Source of the DNA: Streptomyces sp. TRM70350
GTDB taxonomy: Bacteria > Actinomycetota > Actinomycetes > Streptomycetales > Streptomycetaceae
DNA: 64,000 bases
Reading direction: 5' to 3'
Assembly: GCF_019219825.1 (NCBI RefSeq)
Contig: NZ_JAHUXH010000008.1
Coordinates: forward strand, 1 to 64,000
Below the pieces are notes generated by a model. That model worked only from the letters and a program-made list of their open reading frames with translations. It was not told the origin of the DNA and did not search any database. The translations under genes were made by a program, and so were the position numbers. Below, one piece after another: positions 1-9,049 of this stretch (the first letter of the stretch is position 1; each line of letters starts with the position of its first letter).

Positions 1-98
1 GCGGCCCGGATACCTGAAGCGCCGCTCATGCTTGGCAGCAGCGGCTCGATGACCGCCCACAACTCGTCACTGACCTCCCACGGCTTCCGCCGCGACAT
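1..98 (-). pseudogene. IS5-type transposase N-terminus, frameshifted
   Basis: Reading leftward from an ATG at 98, the first residues are MSRRKPWEVSDELWAVIEPL, the typical opening of small IS5-superfamily (DUF4096-type) transposases of Streptomyces. After the LLP codons near position 37 the frame breaks. A shift of one base restores the expected continuation KHERRFRYPGR, so one C appears to be missing from a CCC run. The gene leaves the window at base 1, so its completeness cannot be judged. Upstream of the start, minus-strand sequence ending near 170 (GGGGTCCTTTCAG...) could be the terminal inverted repeat, but the partner end is outside the window. The frameshift suggests an inactive copy. 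A two-frame transposase with programmed frameshifting is possible but unlikely this close to the N-terminus. Confidence 0.7.
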
Positions 99-220
99 GG
101 CCACCCCCACACAGCACGGGATCACGTACAACTCCACCGTGCCACAACAAGATCTTTCTGAAAGGACCCCTAAAAAGGGCGAGGCCCGAAGACCCCGCCC
201 GAATCCCACGAAACCCCAGC

Positions 221-658
221 TCAGGGCCACACCAAGCAATACGGCTGATGCCCCGCCTCATGAAGCCGCTTCGAGAAGTCCTGCCACTCGTGCAGCAACT
301 GGTACACATTGAACGCATCCCGCGGCCCGCCCCGGTCCGGGACCGTCGACCAGATGAAGGCCGCCGCGCCCACCGCCTCCTCGCCGATGCCGCGCAGGGG
401 GTCGACGACGGTCATGGGGAGCTTCACCACCGCGTAGTCGGGGTGCAGGACGACCAGTTCGAGGGGCGGGACCTTGTGGAGGGGGACCCCTTCGATGCCC
501 GTCAGCACCATCGCGGCCATCGTCTCCGGCTTGATCTTGGTGAACATGCCGTTCATGCCGAGTTCGTCGCCGCCGAGTTCCTCGGGGCGCATCGAGATCG
601 GGACGCGGGCCGCCGTAGCACCGTCCGGCGCGCCGAAGTACTTGTACGTCACCCCCAC
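221..658 (-). CDS. conserved hypothetical protein
   Basis: About 145 residues, beginning GTG at 658 (VGVTYKYFGAPDG) or the in-frame GTG at 652. Longer in-frame extensions are arginine-rich and look non-coding. The protein is soluble, with no signal peptide, membrane segment or recognisable catalytic motif. It reads as an ordered protein, with a Met-rich stretch (GMNGMFTKIKPETMAAM) and a C-terminal HEWQDFSKRLHEAG helix. I recall near-identical proteins next to hemL in other Streptomyces, which supports it as a real gene, but I know no function. It stands alone on the minus strand, between the transposase remnant and hemL. Confidence 0.75.
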   Translation of the reverse strand: MGVTYKYFGAPDGATAARVPISMRPEELGGDELGMNGMFTKIKPETMAAMVLTGIEGVPLHKVPPLELVVLHPDYAVVKLPMTVVDPLRGIGEEAVGAAAFIWSTVPDRGGPRDAFNVYQLLHEWQDFSKRLHEAGHQPYCLVWP

Positions 659-1118
659 CCGACCACCATTCCTGCTCCCCGCCCGGAGTCGGTCGACCCG
701 CTCGGGCTCACTCGGCACACCCTGTGTCTGACGTGCTTCGGTCGACTCCTCCGCGTCGCGCCGGTGCCTTCCCCGCCGGGCGCGTCGAGGACCCAGGTCA
801 TCAGTCCCCTCGCCCAGTCCGCCACCGCGATGCATATCTCCACCCGACTGCTTTTCTAGGACGCGTGGCCCCCGCCGCGCAACCCGATCATCGTGTCAGT
901 GACCTCCCCCACGGCCGCGCGCCGAAACGTGCGGTGAAACACCTGTCCGCAGGATCTTCGCAGTCCCTGAACACCATGCCCCGCAAGAGCTGTGTGTATC
1001 AGGTCTCAGTTTCGCAGACGGAGCGGGGGTGGAGGAGGATCGATCACGGGGTGCCGCGGCCTACCCTGAGGAGGTCACTGGCAACCGGAAGTCCGAGAAG
1101 TCGGAGAAGTCGCACGTC
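659..1118. other. intergenic region upstream of hemL
   Basis: No supportable gene. Six-frame reading gives only arginine/proline-rich shadow frames. It must carry the divergent promoters of hemL and of the hypothetical gene. The GGAGAAG at about 1103-1109 is a plausible hemL ribosome site. Confidence 0.5.
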
Positions 1119-2435
1119 ATGAGCGAACTGCCCTATTCGTACGAAGCGCCCGTCTCGCAGGCTCTATTCGACCGTGCGGCCGCCGTCACGCCCGGCGGCG
1201 TCAACTCCCCGGTGCGTGCCTTCCGCGCCGTGGGCGGTACGCCCCGGTTCATGGTGTCCGGCAGCGGGCCGTATCTGACGGACGCGGACGGGCGGGAGTA
1301 CGTCGACCTCGTGTGTTCCTGGGGGCCCATGATCCTCGGGCACTCCCACCCGGAGGTGATCGCCGCCGTCCAGGAGGCGGTCGCGCGCGGTACGTCCTTC
1401 GGGACGCCCGGCGAGGGTGAGGTGGCGCTCGCCGAGGAGATCGTCGGGCGGGTCGGGCCGGTGGAGCAGGTGCGGCTGGTGTCCAGCGGCACCGAGGCGA
1501 CGATGTCCGCCATCCGGCTCGCCCGCGGGTTCACCGGGCGGTCCAAGGTGATCAAGTTCGCCGGGTGCTACCACGGGCATGTCGACGCCCTGCTCGCCGC
1601 CGCGGGCAGTGGCGTGGCGACCTTCGCGCTGCCGGACACGCCGGGCGTCACCGGCGCCCAGGCCGGCGACACCATCGTCCTGCCGTACAACGACCTCGAA
1701 GCGGTGCACGCCGCCTTCCACGCCCACCCCGGCGAGATCGCCTGCGTGATCACCGAGGCGTCGCCGGGGAACATGGGCGTCGTACCGCCGCTGCCGGGCT
1801 TCAATCAGGGGCTCAAGGACGCGTGTGCGCAGAACGGGGCCCTGTTCATCTCCGACGAGGTCATGACCGGCTTCCGCACCAGCCGCTCCGGGTGGTACGG
1901 CGTCGACGGCGTCGTGCCCGACCTGATGACCTTCGGCAAGGTGATGGGCGGAGGCTTCCCCGCCGCCGCCTTCGGTGGGCGCGCGGACGTCATGGCGCAC
2001 CTCGCCCCGGCCGGTCCCGTCTACCAGGCCGGCACCCTCTCCGGGAACCCGATCGCCACCGCCGCCGGCCTCGCCCAGCTGCGGCTGCTCGACGACGCGG
2101 CGTACACCAAGGTCAACGAGGTGTCGCAGCAGATCCAGGCGCTGGTCGGCGAGGCGCTCGCCAAGGAGGGCGTCGCGCACACCGTGCAGAACGCCTCCAA
2201 CATGTTCTCGGTGTTCTTCACCGACCGCGCCGTGCGCGACTACGAGGACGCCAAGGCGCAGGCGTCGTACCGCTTCACCGCCTTCTTCCACGCCATGCTG
2301 GCGAACGGCGTCTATCTGCCGCCGTCGGCCTTCGAGTCCTGGTTCGTGTCCACCGCGCACGACGAGCGCGCGGTGCAGCGGATCGCCGACGCCCTCCCGG
2401 CGGCGGCCCGCGCGGCGGCGGAGGCCACGGCATGA
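1119..2435 (+). CDS. hemL: glutamate-1-semialdehyde 2,1-aminomutase
   Basis: 438 residues, full family length. HemL is a PLP enzyme that converts glutamate-1-semialdehyde to 5-aminolevulinate, the committed precursor of haem by the C5 route. Recognisable blocks are the N-terminal [22 protein letters not shown], the aspartate motif [11 protein letters not shown], and the PLP-lysine block [11 protein letters not shown] with Lys274. The ATG at 1119 is preferred to the upstream GTG because it gives the family start ([17 protein letters not shown]) and follows a GGAGAAG. Its stop overlaps the next start (ATGA), so the two genes are translationally coupled. Its position just before the cytochrome c maturation genes fits a shared haem theme. 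Confidence 0.97.
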   Translation: MSELPYSYEAPVSQALFDRAAAVTPGGVNSPVRAFRAVGGTPRFMVSGSGPYLTDADGREYVDLVCSWGPMILGHSHPEVIAAVQEAVARGTSFGTPGEGEVALAEEIVGRVGPVEQVRLVSSGTEATMSAIRLARGFTGRSKVIKFAGCYHGHVDALLAAAGSGVATFALPDTPGVTGAQAGDTIVLPYNDLEAVHAAFHAHPGEIACVITEASPGNMGVVPPLPGFNQGLKDACAQNGALFISDEVMTGFRTSRSGWYGVDGVVPDLMTFGKVMGGGFPAAAFGGRADVMAHLAPAGPVYQAGTLSGNPIATAAGLAQLRLLDDAAYTKVNEVSQQIQALVGEALAKEGVAHTVQNASNMFSVFFTDRAVRDYEDAKAQASYRFTAFFHAMLANGVYLPPSAFESWFVSTAHDERAVQRIADALPAAARAAAEATA

Positions 2436-3112
2436 GCGCGCGGGACATCACCGTCGTCCACCTGATGCGGCACGGCGAGGTCGCCAACCCGGACGGGATC
2501 CTGTACGGGCGGCTGCCCGGCTACCACCTGTCCGAGCTCGGGCGGCAGATGGCCGACCGGGTCGCCGAGCATCTCGCCTCCCGGGACATCACCTACGTCG
2601 CCGCGTCCCCGCTGGAGCGGGCGCAGCAGACGGCGATGCCGATCGCCAAGGCGCACGGGCTGGACCTGGCGACCGACACGCGGCTGATCGAGGCCGAGAA
2701 CGTCTTCCAGGGCAAGGCCTTCGGCGTGGGTGACGGGGCGCTGCGCCGGCCCGGCAACTGGAGGCATCTGGTCAACCCGTTCCGGCCGTCGTGGGGGGAG
2801 CCGTACGTCGAGCAGGTCATCCGCATGATGGGCGCGCTGGACGCGGCCAGGGACGCGGCGCGTGGGCACGAGGCGGTGCTGGTGAGCCATCAGCTGCCGA
2901 TCTGGATCGTGCGGTCGTACGTCGAGCGGCGGCGGCTGTGGCACGACCCGCGCCGCCGGCAGTGCACGCTCGCGTCGCTGACGTCCTTCACCTACGAGGG
3001 CGACCGGATCGTCTCCGTCGGCTACACCGAGCCCGCCCGTGATCTCGTCCCGCCCCATCTGCTCGCGGGCGCCAAGCCGGTGAAGGGCAAGGGCAAGGCC
3101 TTCGGGGCGTAG
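2432..3112 (+). CDS. histidine phosphatase family protein (phosphoglycerate mutase-like)
   Basis: 226 residues. The N-terminal LMRHGE motif carries the phospho-accepting histidine of the histidine phosphatase (branch 1) superfamily. LERAQQTA supplies a second catalytic arginine, and VSHQLPIW the second histidine. The ATG overlaps the hemL stop by 4 bp, so the two are co-translated. The substrate cannot be told from sequence. Cofactor-dependent phosphoglycerate mutases differ in length and C-terminal context, so a general phosphatase call is safer. The Lys/Gly-rich C-terminal tail ([12 protein letters not shown]) is probably disordered. Confidence 0.92.
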   Translation: MSARDITVVHLMRHGEVANPDGILYGRLPGYHLSELGRQMADRVAEHLASRDITYVAASPLERAQQTAMPIAKAHGLDLATDTRLIEAENVFQGKAFGVGDGALRRPGNWRHLVNPFRPSWGEPYVEQVIRMMGALDAARDAARGHEAVLVSHQLPIWIVRSYVERRRLWHDPRRRQCTLASLTSFTYEGDRIVSVGYTEPARDLVPPHLLAGAKPVKGKGKAFGA

Positions 3113-3197
3113 CGCTCCGCGGGCTGTGCCGAGATGCGGCTCCGCCGCGGGGCCGCGATGGGCCGTCGATCGTCCGCGGGCTGTTCGTGGCTGGTCG

Positions 3198-3236
3198 CTC
3201 CCCCAAGTTCTCGGCTTCGCTCGAACAGGGGGCCCC
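3198..3236. repeat. dispersed REP-like hairpin repeat, copy 1
   Basis: C-rich and G-rich arms (CTCCCCCAAG and AGGGGGCCCC) flank a shared centre TCTCGGCTTCGCTC. The same organisation recurs at 62231-62273, inside a decayed gene. It lies in the 286-bp gap after the phosphatase, which has no gene and also holds a GCGCCCC...GGGGCG hairpin near 3263-3287 that may terminate the hemL operon. Confidence 0.65.
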
Positions 3237-3398
3237 CTCGCGGCGGAGCCGCACATTGATGCAGCTCCGCGCCCCTTACGGGGCGTTGTTGCACTCTTGT
3301 TGCATTTGTTCCGGAATGCTGGTGAATCGCCGGAACCTCCCCGTTCGTCGTGGCCTCTGACTGGGTGACCACCAGAGAGCGCAACGGACGGGGATGGC

Positions 3399-4676
3399 AT
3401 GACTCACATCAGTCGACGGGGAGCGATGGGACTCGGCGTGGGAGCCGCGGCCGCGCTGGGCCTCGCCGGATGCGGAACCCTCACTTCCTCGGACGGGCCG
3501 ACCCGCGCCGGAGGTTCCGGACGGAGCCCGGAAGGCAGCCCGAAGCCCACCGCCCGCCCGATCGGTGACGGTTCGACCGCCTTCACCGGCAAGCAGCCCA
3601 GGCAGCCCGCCAGGCCCGAGCCGCTGGAGCCCGGGCAGACCCCGCCGCAGTTCGTGGTCTTCTCCTGGGACGGGGCCGGCGAGGTCGGCAACGGGCTCTT
3701 CCCACGCTTCCTCGACCTCGCCAAGGAGTACGAGGCGCACATGACCTTCTTCCTCTCGGGGCTGTATCTGCTGCCCGAGTCGAAGAAGCGGCTCTACGAC
3801 CCCCCGAACAACCCGCGCGGCGCCTCCGACATCGGCTACCTCACGGACGCGCACATCAAGGACACGCTGGCCAGTGTGCGCCGCGCCTGGCTGGAGGGGC
3901 ACGAGATAGGCACCCACTTCAACGGTCACTTCTGTGCCGGGAGCGGCTCGGTCGGCAACTGGACGCCGCAGCAGTGGCGCAGCGAGATCGAGCAGGCCAC
4001 GTCGTTCGTGAAGGAGTGGCGGACCAACACCGGCTGGACCGATCTGCCGTCGCTGCCCTTCGACTACGGCAAGGAGCTCGTCGGCGGCCGTACGCCCTGC
4101 CTGCTCGGCCAGGACAACCTGCTGCCCACCGCCCGCGCGCTCGGCTGGCGCTACGACGCCTCCTCGCCGGGCGGCCGTCAGGTCTGGCCGCAGAAAAAGC
4201 AGGGCATATGGGACCTTCCGCTCCAGCAGATACCTTTCCCCGGTCGTTCGTTCGAGGTCCTCTCGATGGACTACAACATGCTCGCCAACCAATCGGTGAA
4301 CTCCACCAACGCCCCCGCCCACAACTACCCGGGCTGGCGCGAGCAGTCCGCGCAGGCCTATATCCAGGGCTTCAAGCGGGCATACGAGACAAACCGCGCC
4401 CCCTTCTTCGTCGGCAACCACTTCGAGCAGTGGAACGGCGGCATCTACATGGACGCCGTGGAGGAGGCCCTCAAGTACATCGCGCGGGAGAAGGAGAAGG
4501 GCGAGGACGTCCGGCTGGTCTCCTTCCGGCAGTTCGTGGACTGGCTGGACGTGCAGCAGCCGGAGGTGCTCGACCAGCTGCGCACGCTCGACGTGGGGCA
4601 GGCGCCCGCCGGTGGCCGGCAGGGCTTCGTCAAGGCGCCCTCGACCAGCACCGCGGGGTCGCGGAACGCCGCCTGA
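3399..4676 (+). CDS. lipoprotein with NodB-like polysaccharide deacetylase fold
   Basis: 425 residues, exported. A twin-arginine-like start (SRRGAMGLGVG) leads to a lipobox LAGC, with the lipidated Cys at residue 25, then a Ser/Pro/Gly-rich linker to about residue 80. The rest resembles carbohydrate esterase family 4/NodB proteins. It has VVFSWDGAGE, with the metal Asp, near residue 90, GHEIGTHFNGHF with a possible His pair, and a C-terminal FFVGNHFEQW block. I recall the S. coelicolor counterpart as a secreted protein directly upstream of the ccs genes. The substrate is unknown, possibly wall polymer. The start is the ATG after GGACGGGGATGGC. Confidence 0.85.
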   Translation: MTHISRRGAMGLGVGAAAALGLAGCGTLTSSDGPTRAGGSGRSPEGSPKPTARPIGDGSTAFTGKQPRQPARPEPLEPGQTPPQFVVFSWDGAGEVGNGLFPRFLDLAKEYEAHMTFFLSGLYLLPESKKRLYDPPNNPRGASDIGYLTDAHIKDTLASVRRAWLEGHEIGTHFNGHFCAGSGSVGNWTPQQWRSEIEQATSFVKEWRTNTGWTDLPSLPFDYGKELVGGRTPCLLGQDNLLPTARALGWRYDASSPGGRQVWPQKKQGIWDLPLQQIPFPGRSFEVLSMDYNMLANQSVNSTNAPAHNYPGWREQSAQAYIQGFKRAYETNRAPFFVGNHFEQWNGGIYMDAVEEALKYIAREKEKGEDVRLVSFRQFVDWLDVQQPEVLDQLRTLDVGQAPAGGRQGFVKAPSTSTAGSRNAA

Positions 4677-4742
4677 AATGCGGGTTTCCGCCCGCAAGGG
4701 GGGTGCCCAAGATCCCCAGAACGGGCATGCGAAACTTTTCAC

Positions 4743-5348
4743 ATGAGTGCCGCCCGCCGCGCCCGTAACCGCACCGCCCTGCTCGCCACCTCAGGCGCCG
4801 CCATCGCCGCGCTGCTGCTGTCCGCGTGCGGCTCCGGCGGTACCTCCGGGGGAGGCGGCGACACCAACTTCGTCGCCGGTGCCGACGGCATCGACACCGT
4901 CGAGAAGGGCCGGCGGACCGCCGCGCCCGACCTGTCCGGCAAGACCATCGACGGCAAGCAGCTCGACGTCGCCGACTACAAGGGCAAGGTCGTCGTCCTC
5001 AACGTGTGGGGCTCGTGGTGCGGGCCGTGCCGGGCCGAGGCCAAGAACCTCGAAACGGTCTACCAGGACACCAAGGGCCAGGGCGTCCAGTTCGTCGGCA
5101 TCAACACCCGGGACACCAGCACCGGTCCGGCGCTCGCCTTCGAGAAGGAGTTCGGCGTCACCTACCCGAGCCTGTACGACCCGACGGGCAAGCTGATGCT
5201 CCGCTTCGAGAAGGGCACCCTCAACCCGCAGGCCATCCCGTCCACGCTCGTCATCGACCGGGACGGAAAGATCGCCGCGCGCACGCTCCAGCCGCTGAGC
5301 GAGGAGAAGGTGCGCGAGATGCTCGATCCGGTCCTCGCGGAGAAGTGA
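4743..5348 (+). CDS. resA: TlpA/ResA-like thioredoxin lipoprotein
   Basis: 201 residues. A hydrophobic signal ends in a lipobox LSAC, followed by a Gly/Ser spacer and a thioredoxin fold of the TlpA/ResA class with active site WGSWCGPCRAE. The cis-Pro region reads AIPSTLVIDRDG. The family acts outside the membrane, reducing the CXXCH cysteines of apocytochrome c before haem attachment. It is the first gene of a tight cluster with ccdA (1-bp gap), resB and resC, which is the complete system II set and strongly supports this role. An AT-richer GAAACTTTTCAC lies just before the ATG. Confidence 0.93.
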   Translation: MSAARRARNRTALLATSGAAIAALLLSACGSGGTSGGGGDTNFVAGADGIDTVEKGRRTAAPDLSGKTIDGKQLDVADYKGKVVVLNVWGSWCGPCRAEAKNLETVYQDTKGQGVQFVGINTRDTSTGPALAFEKEFGVTYPSLYDPTGKLMLRFEKGTLNPQAIPSTLVIDRDGKIAARTLQPLSEEKVREMLDPVLAEK

Positions 5349-5349
5349 C

Positions 5350-6120
5350 GTGACGGCAGTGACCGAGCTCGCCGCCACCGGGCTCAACGACACCGTGCGC
5401 AACGGGGCCCTGCTGCTCGCCCTGCCGATCGCGCTGCTCGGCGGACTGGTGTCCTTCTTCTCCCCCTGCGTCCTGCCGCTCGTCCCCGGATATCTGTCCT
5501 ATGTGACCGGAGTCACCGGCACCGATCTGGCCGAGGCCCGGCGGGGGCGGATGGTCACCGGCGCCTCGCTCTTCGTCCTCGGCTTCACCGCCGTGTTCGT
5601 CTCCGGCGGGGCGCTGTTCGGCTACTTCGGTTCGACGCTGCTGGAGCACCAGAGCGCGCTGACGAAGGTGCTCGGCGTGCTCATGGTCCTCATGGGCGTC
5701 CTCTTCATGGGGCTGATGCCCTGGCTCACCCAGCGGGAGTTCCGCTTCCACACCCGGCCGGCGACCGGGCTCGTCGGCGCCCCGCTGCTGGGTGCGCTGT
5801 TCGGCATCGGCTGGACGCCCTGCATCGGCCCGACCCTCGCCTCCGTGCTGGCGCTCTCCTCCAACCAGGCCAGCGCAGGACGCGGCGCCCTCCTCACCAT
5901 CGCCTACTGCCTCGGCCTCGGCGTCCCCTTCGTGCTCGCCGCGGTCGCCTTCCGCAAGGCCCTCGGTGCCTTCGGCTGGGTCAAGCGCCACTATGTCTGG
6001 GTGATGCGCATCGGCGGGGTCATGATGATCGCGACCGGTGTGCTGCTGCTGACCGGCGCGTGGGACCGCCTGGTGCAGGAGATGCAGACCTGGTCCAACG
6101 GCTTCACTGTGGGGATCTGA
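5350..6120 (+). CDS. ccdA: cytochrome c biogenesis protein CcdA
   Basis: 256 residues with six hydrophobic segments. Both redox cysteines of the DsbD/CcdA membrane domain are present, in FFSPCVLPLVPGYLSY (TM1) and GWTPCIGPTLASVL (TM4). CcdA passes electrons from cytoplasmic thioredoxin across the membrane to the ResA-like protein encoded just upstream. The GTG at 5350 lies one base after the resA stop, so translation is coupled, and resB follows after 3 bp. Confidence 0.96.
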   Translation: MTAVTELAATGLNDTVRNGALLLALPIALLGGLVSFFSPCVLPLVPGYLSYVTGVTGTDLAEARRGRMVTGASLFVLGFTAVFVSGGALFGYFGSTLLEHQSALTKVLGVLMVLMGVLFMGLMPWLTQREFRFHTRPATGLVGAPLLGALFGIGWTPCIGPTLASVLALSSNQASAGRGALLTIAYCLGLGVPFVLAAVAFRKALGAFGWVKRHYVWVMRIGGVMMIATGVLLLTGAWDRLVQEMQTWSNGFTVGI

Positions 6121-6123
6121 TCG

Positions 6124-7863
6124 ATGAGCAAGACGACGACGAACGCTCCTGAGGACCAGGCTCCTGACCAGGCTCCTGACCAGGCCCCGGACCACGACCT
6201 CGGCGCGGCCCGCTCCCAGCTGTCCACCGCGCCCGCCGAGGAGGGACCGGGCCTGCCCGCCCTCGGCGTCATCGGCTGGGCCCGCTGGTTCTGGCGGCAG
6301 CTCACCTCCATGCGGGTCGCGCTGCTGCTGCTCCTGCTGCTGTCGCTGGCCGCGATCCCCGGCTCGCTGATCCCGCAGACCGGCGTCGACGCCACCCAGG
6401 TCGCCGACTTCCGCGAGCGGCACGAGACCCTCGCGCCGATCTACGACAAGCTCGGCCTCTTCCACGTCTACAGCTCGGTGTGGTTCTCCGCGATCTACAT
6501 CCTGCTGTTCGTCTCCCTCATCGGCTGTATCGTCCCGCGTACCTGGCAGTTCGTCGGCCAGCTGCGCGGTCGCCCCCCGGCGGCGCCCAAGCGCCTCACC
6601 CGGCTCCCGGCGTACACGACGTGGCGCACCGAGGCCGAGCCCGAGCAGGTCCGGGAGGCCGCGCTCGCGCTGCTGAAGAAGCGCCGCTTCCGCGCCCACC
6701 TCTCCGGCGACGCGGTCGCCGCCGAGAAGGGCTATCTGCGGGAGGTCGGCAACCTCGCCTTCCACCTCGCGCTGATCGTGATGCTGATCGCCTTCGCCTG
6801 GGGCCAGTTGTTCAAGTCCGAGGGCAACAAGCTGGTCCTGGAGGGCGACGGTTTCGCCAACACCCTCACGCAGTACGACGACTTCAAGTCCGGCAACCTC
6901 TTCACGCAGGACGACCTGGACCCGTTCAGCTTCACCCTGAAGGACTTCCACGGCACCTACGAGGCCACCGGCCCCAACCGGGGCACCCCGCGCACCTTCC
7001 AGGCCGCCGTCACCTACAGCGTCGGCGCCTACGGCAGGGAGCGGAACGCCACCATCAAGGTCAACGAGCCGCTGGAGATCGGCGGCTCGAAGGTCTACCT
7101 GGTCAGCCACGGCTACGCCCCGATCGTCACCGTCCGGGACGCCAAGGGCAACGTCGTGATGGACAAGGCGGCCGTGCCCCTGCTGCCGCTGGACGCCAAT
7201 GTCACCTCCTCCGGCGCGATCAAGGTGATGGACGGCTACCGCAACGCCCGGGGCGAGCGGGAGCAGCTCGGATTCAACGCCTTCTTCGTGCCGTCCTTCG
7301 CCGGTGAGGGCCACGGCACGATGCTCTCCCAGTTCCCGGCGCTGCTGAACCCGGCGCTCGCGCTGTCGGCGTACCACGGCGACCTGGGGGTCGACTCCGG
7401 TATCCCGCAGAGCGTGTACCAGCTGAACAAGAAGAACCTGAAGGAGTTCAAGGACTCCAAGGGCGAGCTGTTCAAGAAGCGGCTGGCGGTCGGCGAGACC
7501 ATGACGCTGCCGAACGGGGCCGGCTCGGTCACCTTCGACGGCGTCAAGGAGTGGGCCGGCTTCCAGATCACCCAGCAGCCCGGCAGCGGCTGGGCGCTCA
7601 CCGGAGCCGTCGCCGCGATCCTGGGCCTGGCCGCCTCCCTGTTCGTCCAGCGCCGCCGCGTGTGGGTGCGCGCCGTGCGGGGCGCCGACGGCGTCACCGT
7701 CGTGGAGATGGCCGGGCTCGGCCGCAGCGAGTCCGCGAAGGTGCCGGAGGAGCTGGGCGACCTGGCCGGGACGCTGTACGAGAAGGCGCCGGGCGCGCCC
7801 GACCCCGACCACGAACCCGACACAACCGACCCCGCTGTACCTGCCGAAGGGGCTGAGCAGTGA
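6124..7863 (+). CDS. resB: cytochrome c biogenesis protein ResB
   Basis: 579 residues. The N-terminus is acidic and repetitive (three QAPD units). Then come membrane segments near residues 60-75 and 120-138, another near 218-235, a large extracytoplasmic domain, and a final membrane segment near 495-512 before a cytoplasmic tail. This is the ResB/Ccs1 topology. ResB and ResC together form the system II haem exporter and ligase that attaches haem to CXXCH. The stop overlaps the resC start by 4 bp. Confidence 0.94.
   Translation: MSKTTTNAPEDQAPDQAPDQAPDHDLGAARSQLSTAPAEEGPGLPALGVIGWARWFWRQLTSMRVALLLLLLLSLAAIPGSLIPQTGVDATQVADFRERHETLAPIYDKLGLFHVYSSVWFSAIYILLFVSLIGCIVPRTWQFVGQLRGRPPAAPKRLTRLPAYTTWRTEAEPEQVREAALALLKKRRFRAHLSGDAVAAEKGYLREVGNLAFHLALIVMLIAFAWGQLFKSEGNKLVLEGDGFANTLTQYDDFKSGNLFTQDDLDPFSFTLKDFHGTYEATGPNRGTPRTFQAAVTYSVGAYGRERNATIKVNEPLEIGGSKVYLVSHGYAPIVTVRDAKGNVVMDKAAVPLLPLDANVTSSGAIKVMDGYRNARGEREQLGFNAFFVPSFAGEGHGTMLSQFPALLNPALALSAYHGDLGVDSGIPQSVYQLNKKNLKEFKDSKGELFKKRLAVGETMTLPNGAGSVTFDGVKEWAGFQITQQPGSGWALTGAVAAILGLAASLFVQRRRVWVRAVRGADGVTVVEMAGLGRSESAKVPEELGDLAGTLYEKAPGAPDPDHEPDTTDPAVPAEGAEQ
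6154..6189 (+). repeat. 12-bp tandem repeat within resB
   Basis: Three in-frame units of GACCAGGCTCCT (the last with two changes) encode repeated Asp-Gln-Ala-Pro at the very N-terminus of ResB. This part is cytoplasmic and probably length-variable. Confidence 0.8.
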
Positions 7864-8966
7864 CTCTCGCCGCCGCCACCAACGAACACCTCGCGGACCT
7901 CAGCAACACGCTGATCTACTCCGCGATGGCCGTCTACACCCTGGCCTTCTTCGCCTACATCGCCGAATGGACCTTCGGCAGCCGCAGCAAGGTCGGCCGC
8001 ACCGCCGCCGCGCTCACCACGACGAAGAAGGCCGAGGTACCCGCCGTCACGGTGAAGAACGCCGGTGGGACCGCCGTACTGGAGCGGCCGAAGGTCGTCG
8101 TCCGGGCCGCGGCGGGCAGCCGGGACGTACCCGACGGGCCCGGGGCGCACGGCGGGGACGAGAAGGGCGACCTCTACGGGCGTATCGCCGTGTCCCTCAC
8201 CGTGCTCGCGTTCCTCATCGAGTTCGGCGGTGTGCTCGCTCGGGCCCTGTCGGTGCAGCGGGCGCCGTGGGGCAACATGTACGAGTTCAACATCACCTTC
8301 TCCACTGTCGCCGTCGGTGTGTACCTCACGCTGCTCGTGCTGAGGAAGAACATCCGCTGGCTCGGCCTCCCCCTGGTCACGTCGGTCCTCCTCGATCTCG
8401 GCCTGGCCGTCACTGTCTTGTACACCGCCAGCGACCAGTTGGTTCCCGCCCTGCACTCGTACTGGCTGTACATCCACGTCTCCACCGCGATCCTGTGCGG
8501 TGCCGTCTTCTACGTCGGCGCGGTCTCGACGCTGCTCTACCTCTTCCGCGACTCCTACGAGAACAAGCTCGCGGGCGGCGGCAAGCCCGGGCGCTTCGCG
8601 ACCTCCGTGCTGGAGCGGCTGCCCGCCGCGGCCTCCCTCGACAAGTTCTCCTACCGGGTCAACGCCGCCGTCTTCCCGCTGTGGACGTTCACGATCATCG
8701 CGGGCGCGATCTGGGCGGGCGACGCGTGGGGCCGCTACTGGGGCTGGGACCCCAAGGAGACCTGGTCGTTCATCACCTGGGTCGCCTACGCCGGCTACCT
8801 GCACGCCCGCGCCACGGCCGGCTGGAAGGGCCGCAAGGCCGCGTACCTGGCGCTGATCGCGTTCGGTTGCTGGCTGTTCAACTACTACGGCGTGAACATC
8901 TTCGTCTCCGGCAAGCACTCCTACGCCGACGTGGGGCTGAGCGCCCTCCAGTCCGTCGGGTTCTGA
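7860..8966 (+). CDS. ccsB: c-type cytochrome biogenesis protein ResC/CcsB
   Basis: 368 residues, multi-pass membrane protein of the CcmC/CcsA haem-handling superfamily. The tryptophan-rich haem-binding signature is clear (GRYWGWDPKETW), and the conserved histidines lie in nearby loops (for example GYLHARAT). The linker between TM1 and TM2 is longer than usual and charged, at about residues 38-105. Its GTG overlaps the resB stop. It completes the resA-ccdA-resB-resC operon. It should be needed for the cytochrome bc1 complex, whose genes are not in this window. Confidence 0.95.
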   Translation: MTLAAATNEHLADLSNTLIYSAMAVYTLAFFAYIAEWTFGSRSKVGRTAAALTTTKKAEVPAVTVKNAGGTAVLERPKVVVRAAAGSRDVPDGPGAHGGDEKGDLYGRIAVSLTVLAFLIEFGGVLARALSVQRAPWGNMYEFNITFSTVAVGVYLTLLVLRKNIRWLGLPLVTSVLLDLGLAVTVLYTASDQLVPALHSYWLYIHVSTAILCGAVFYVGAVSTLLYLFRDSYENKLAGGGKPGRFATSVLERLPAAASLDKFSYRVNAAVFPLWTFTIIAGAIWAGDAWGRYWGWDPKETWSFITWVAYAGYLHARATAGWKGRKAAYLALIAFGCWLFNYYGVNIFVSGKHSYADVGLSALQSVGF

Positions 8967-9049
8967 GCCCGGCGGCACGTGGAAGGGGCCGGTTTCCCCG
9001 ACTGTCCGCTCCACATGAGAGCGCTCGGCCGGTCGGAGACACTGGTGTC

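Noticed and set aside
5251..7812. Minus-strand open frame of 853 codons opposite ccdA and resB
   Set aside because: A shadow of the real genes. The Gly/Glu/Val repeats arise from codon bias.
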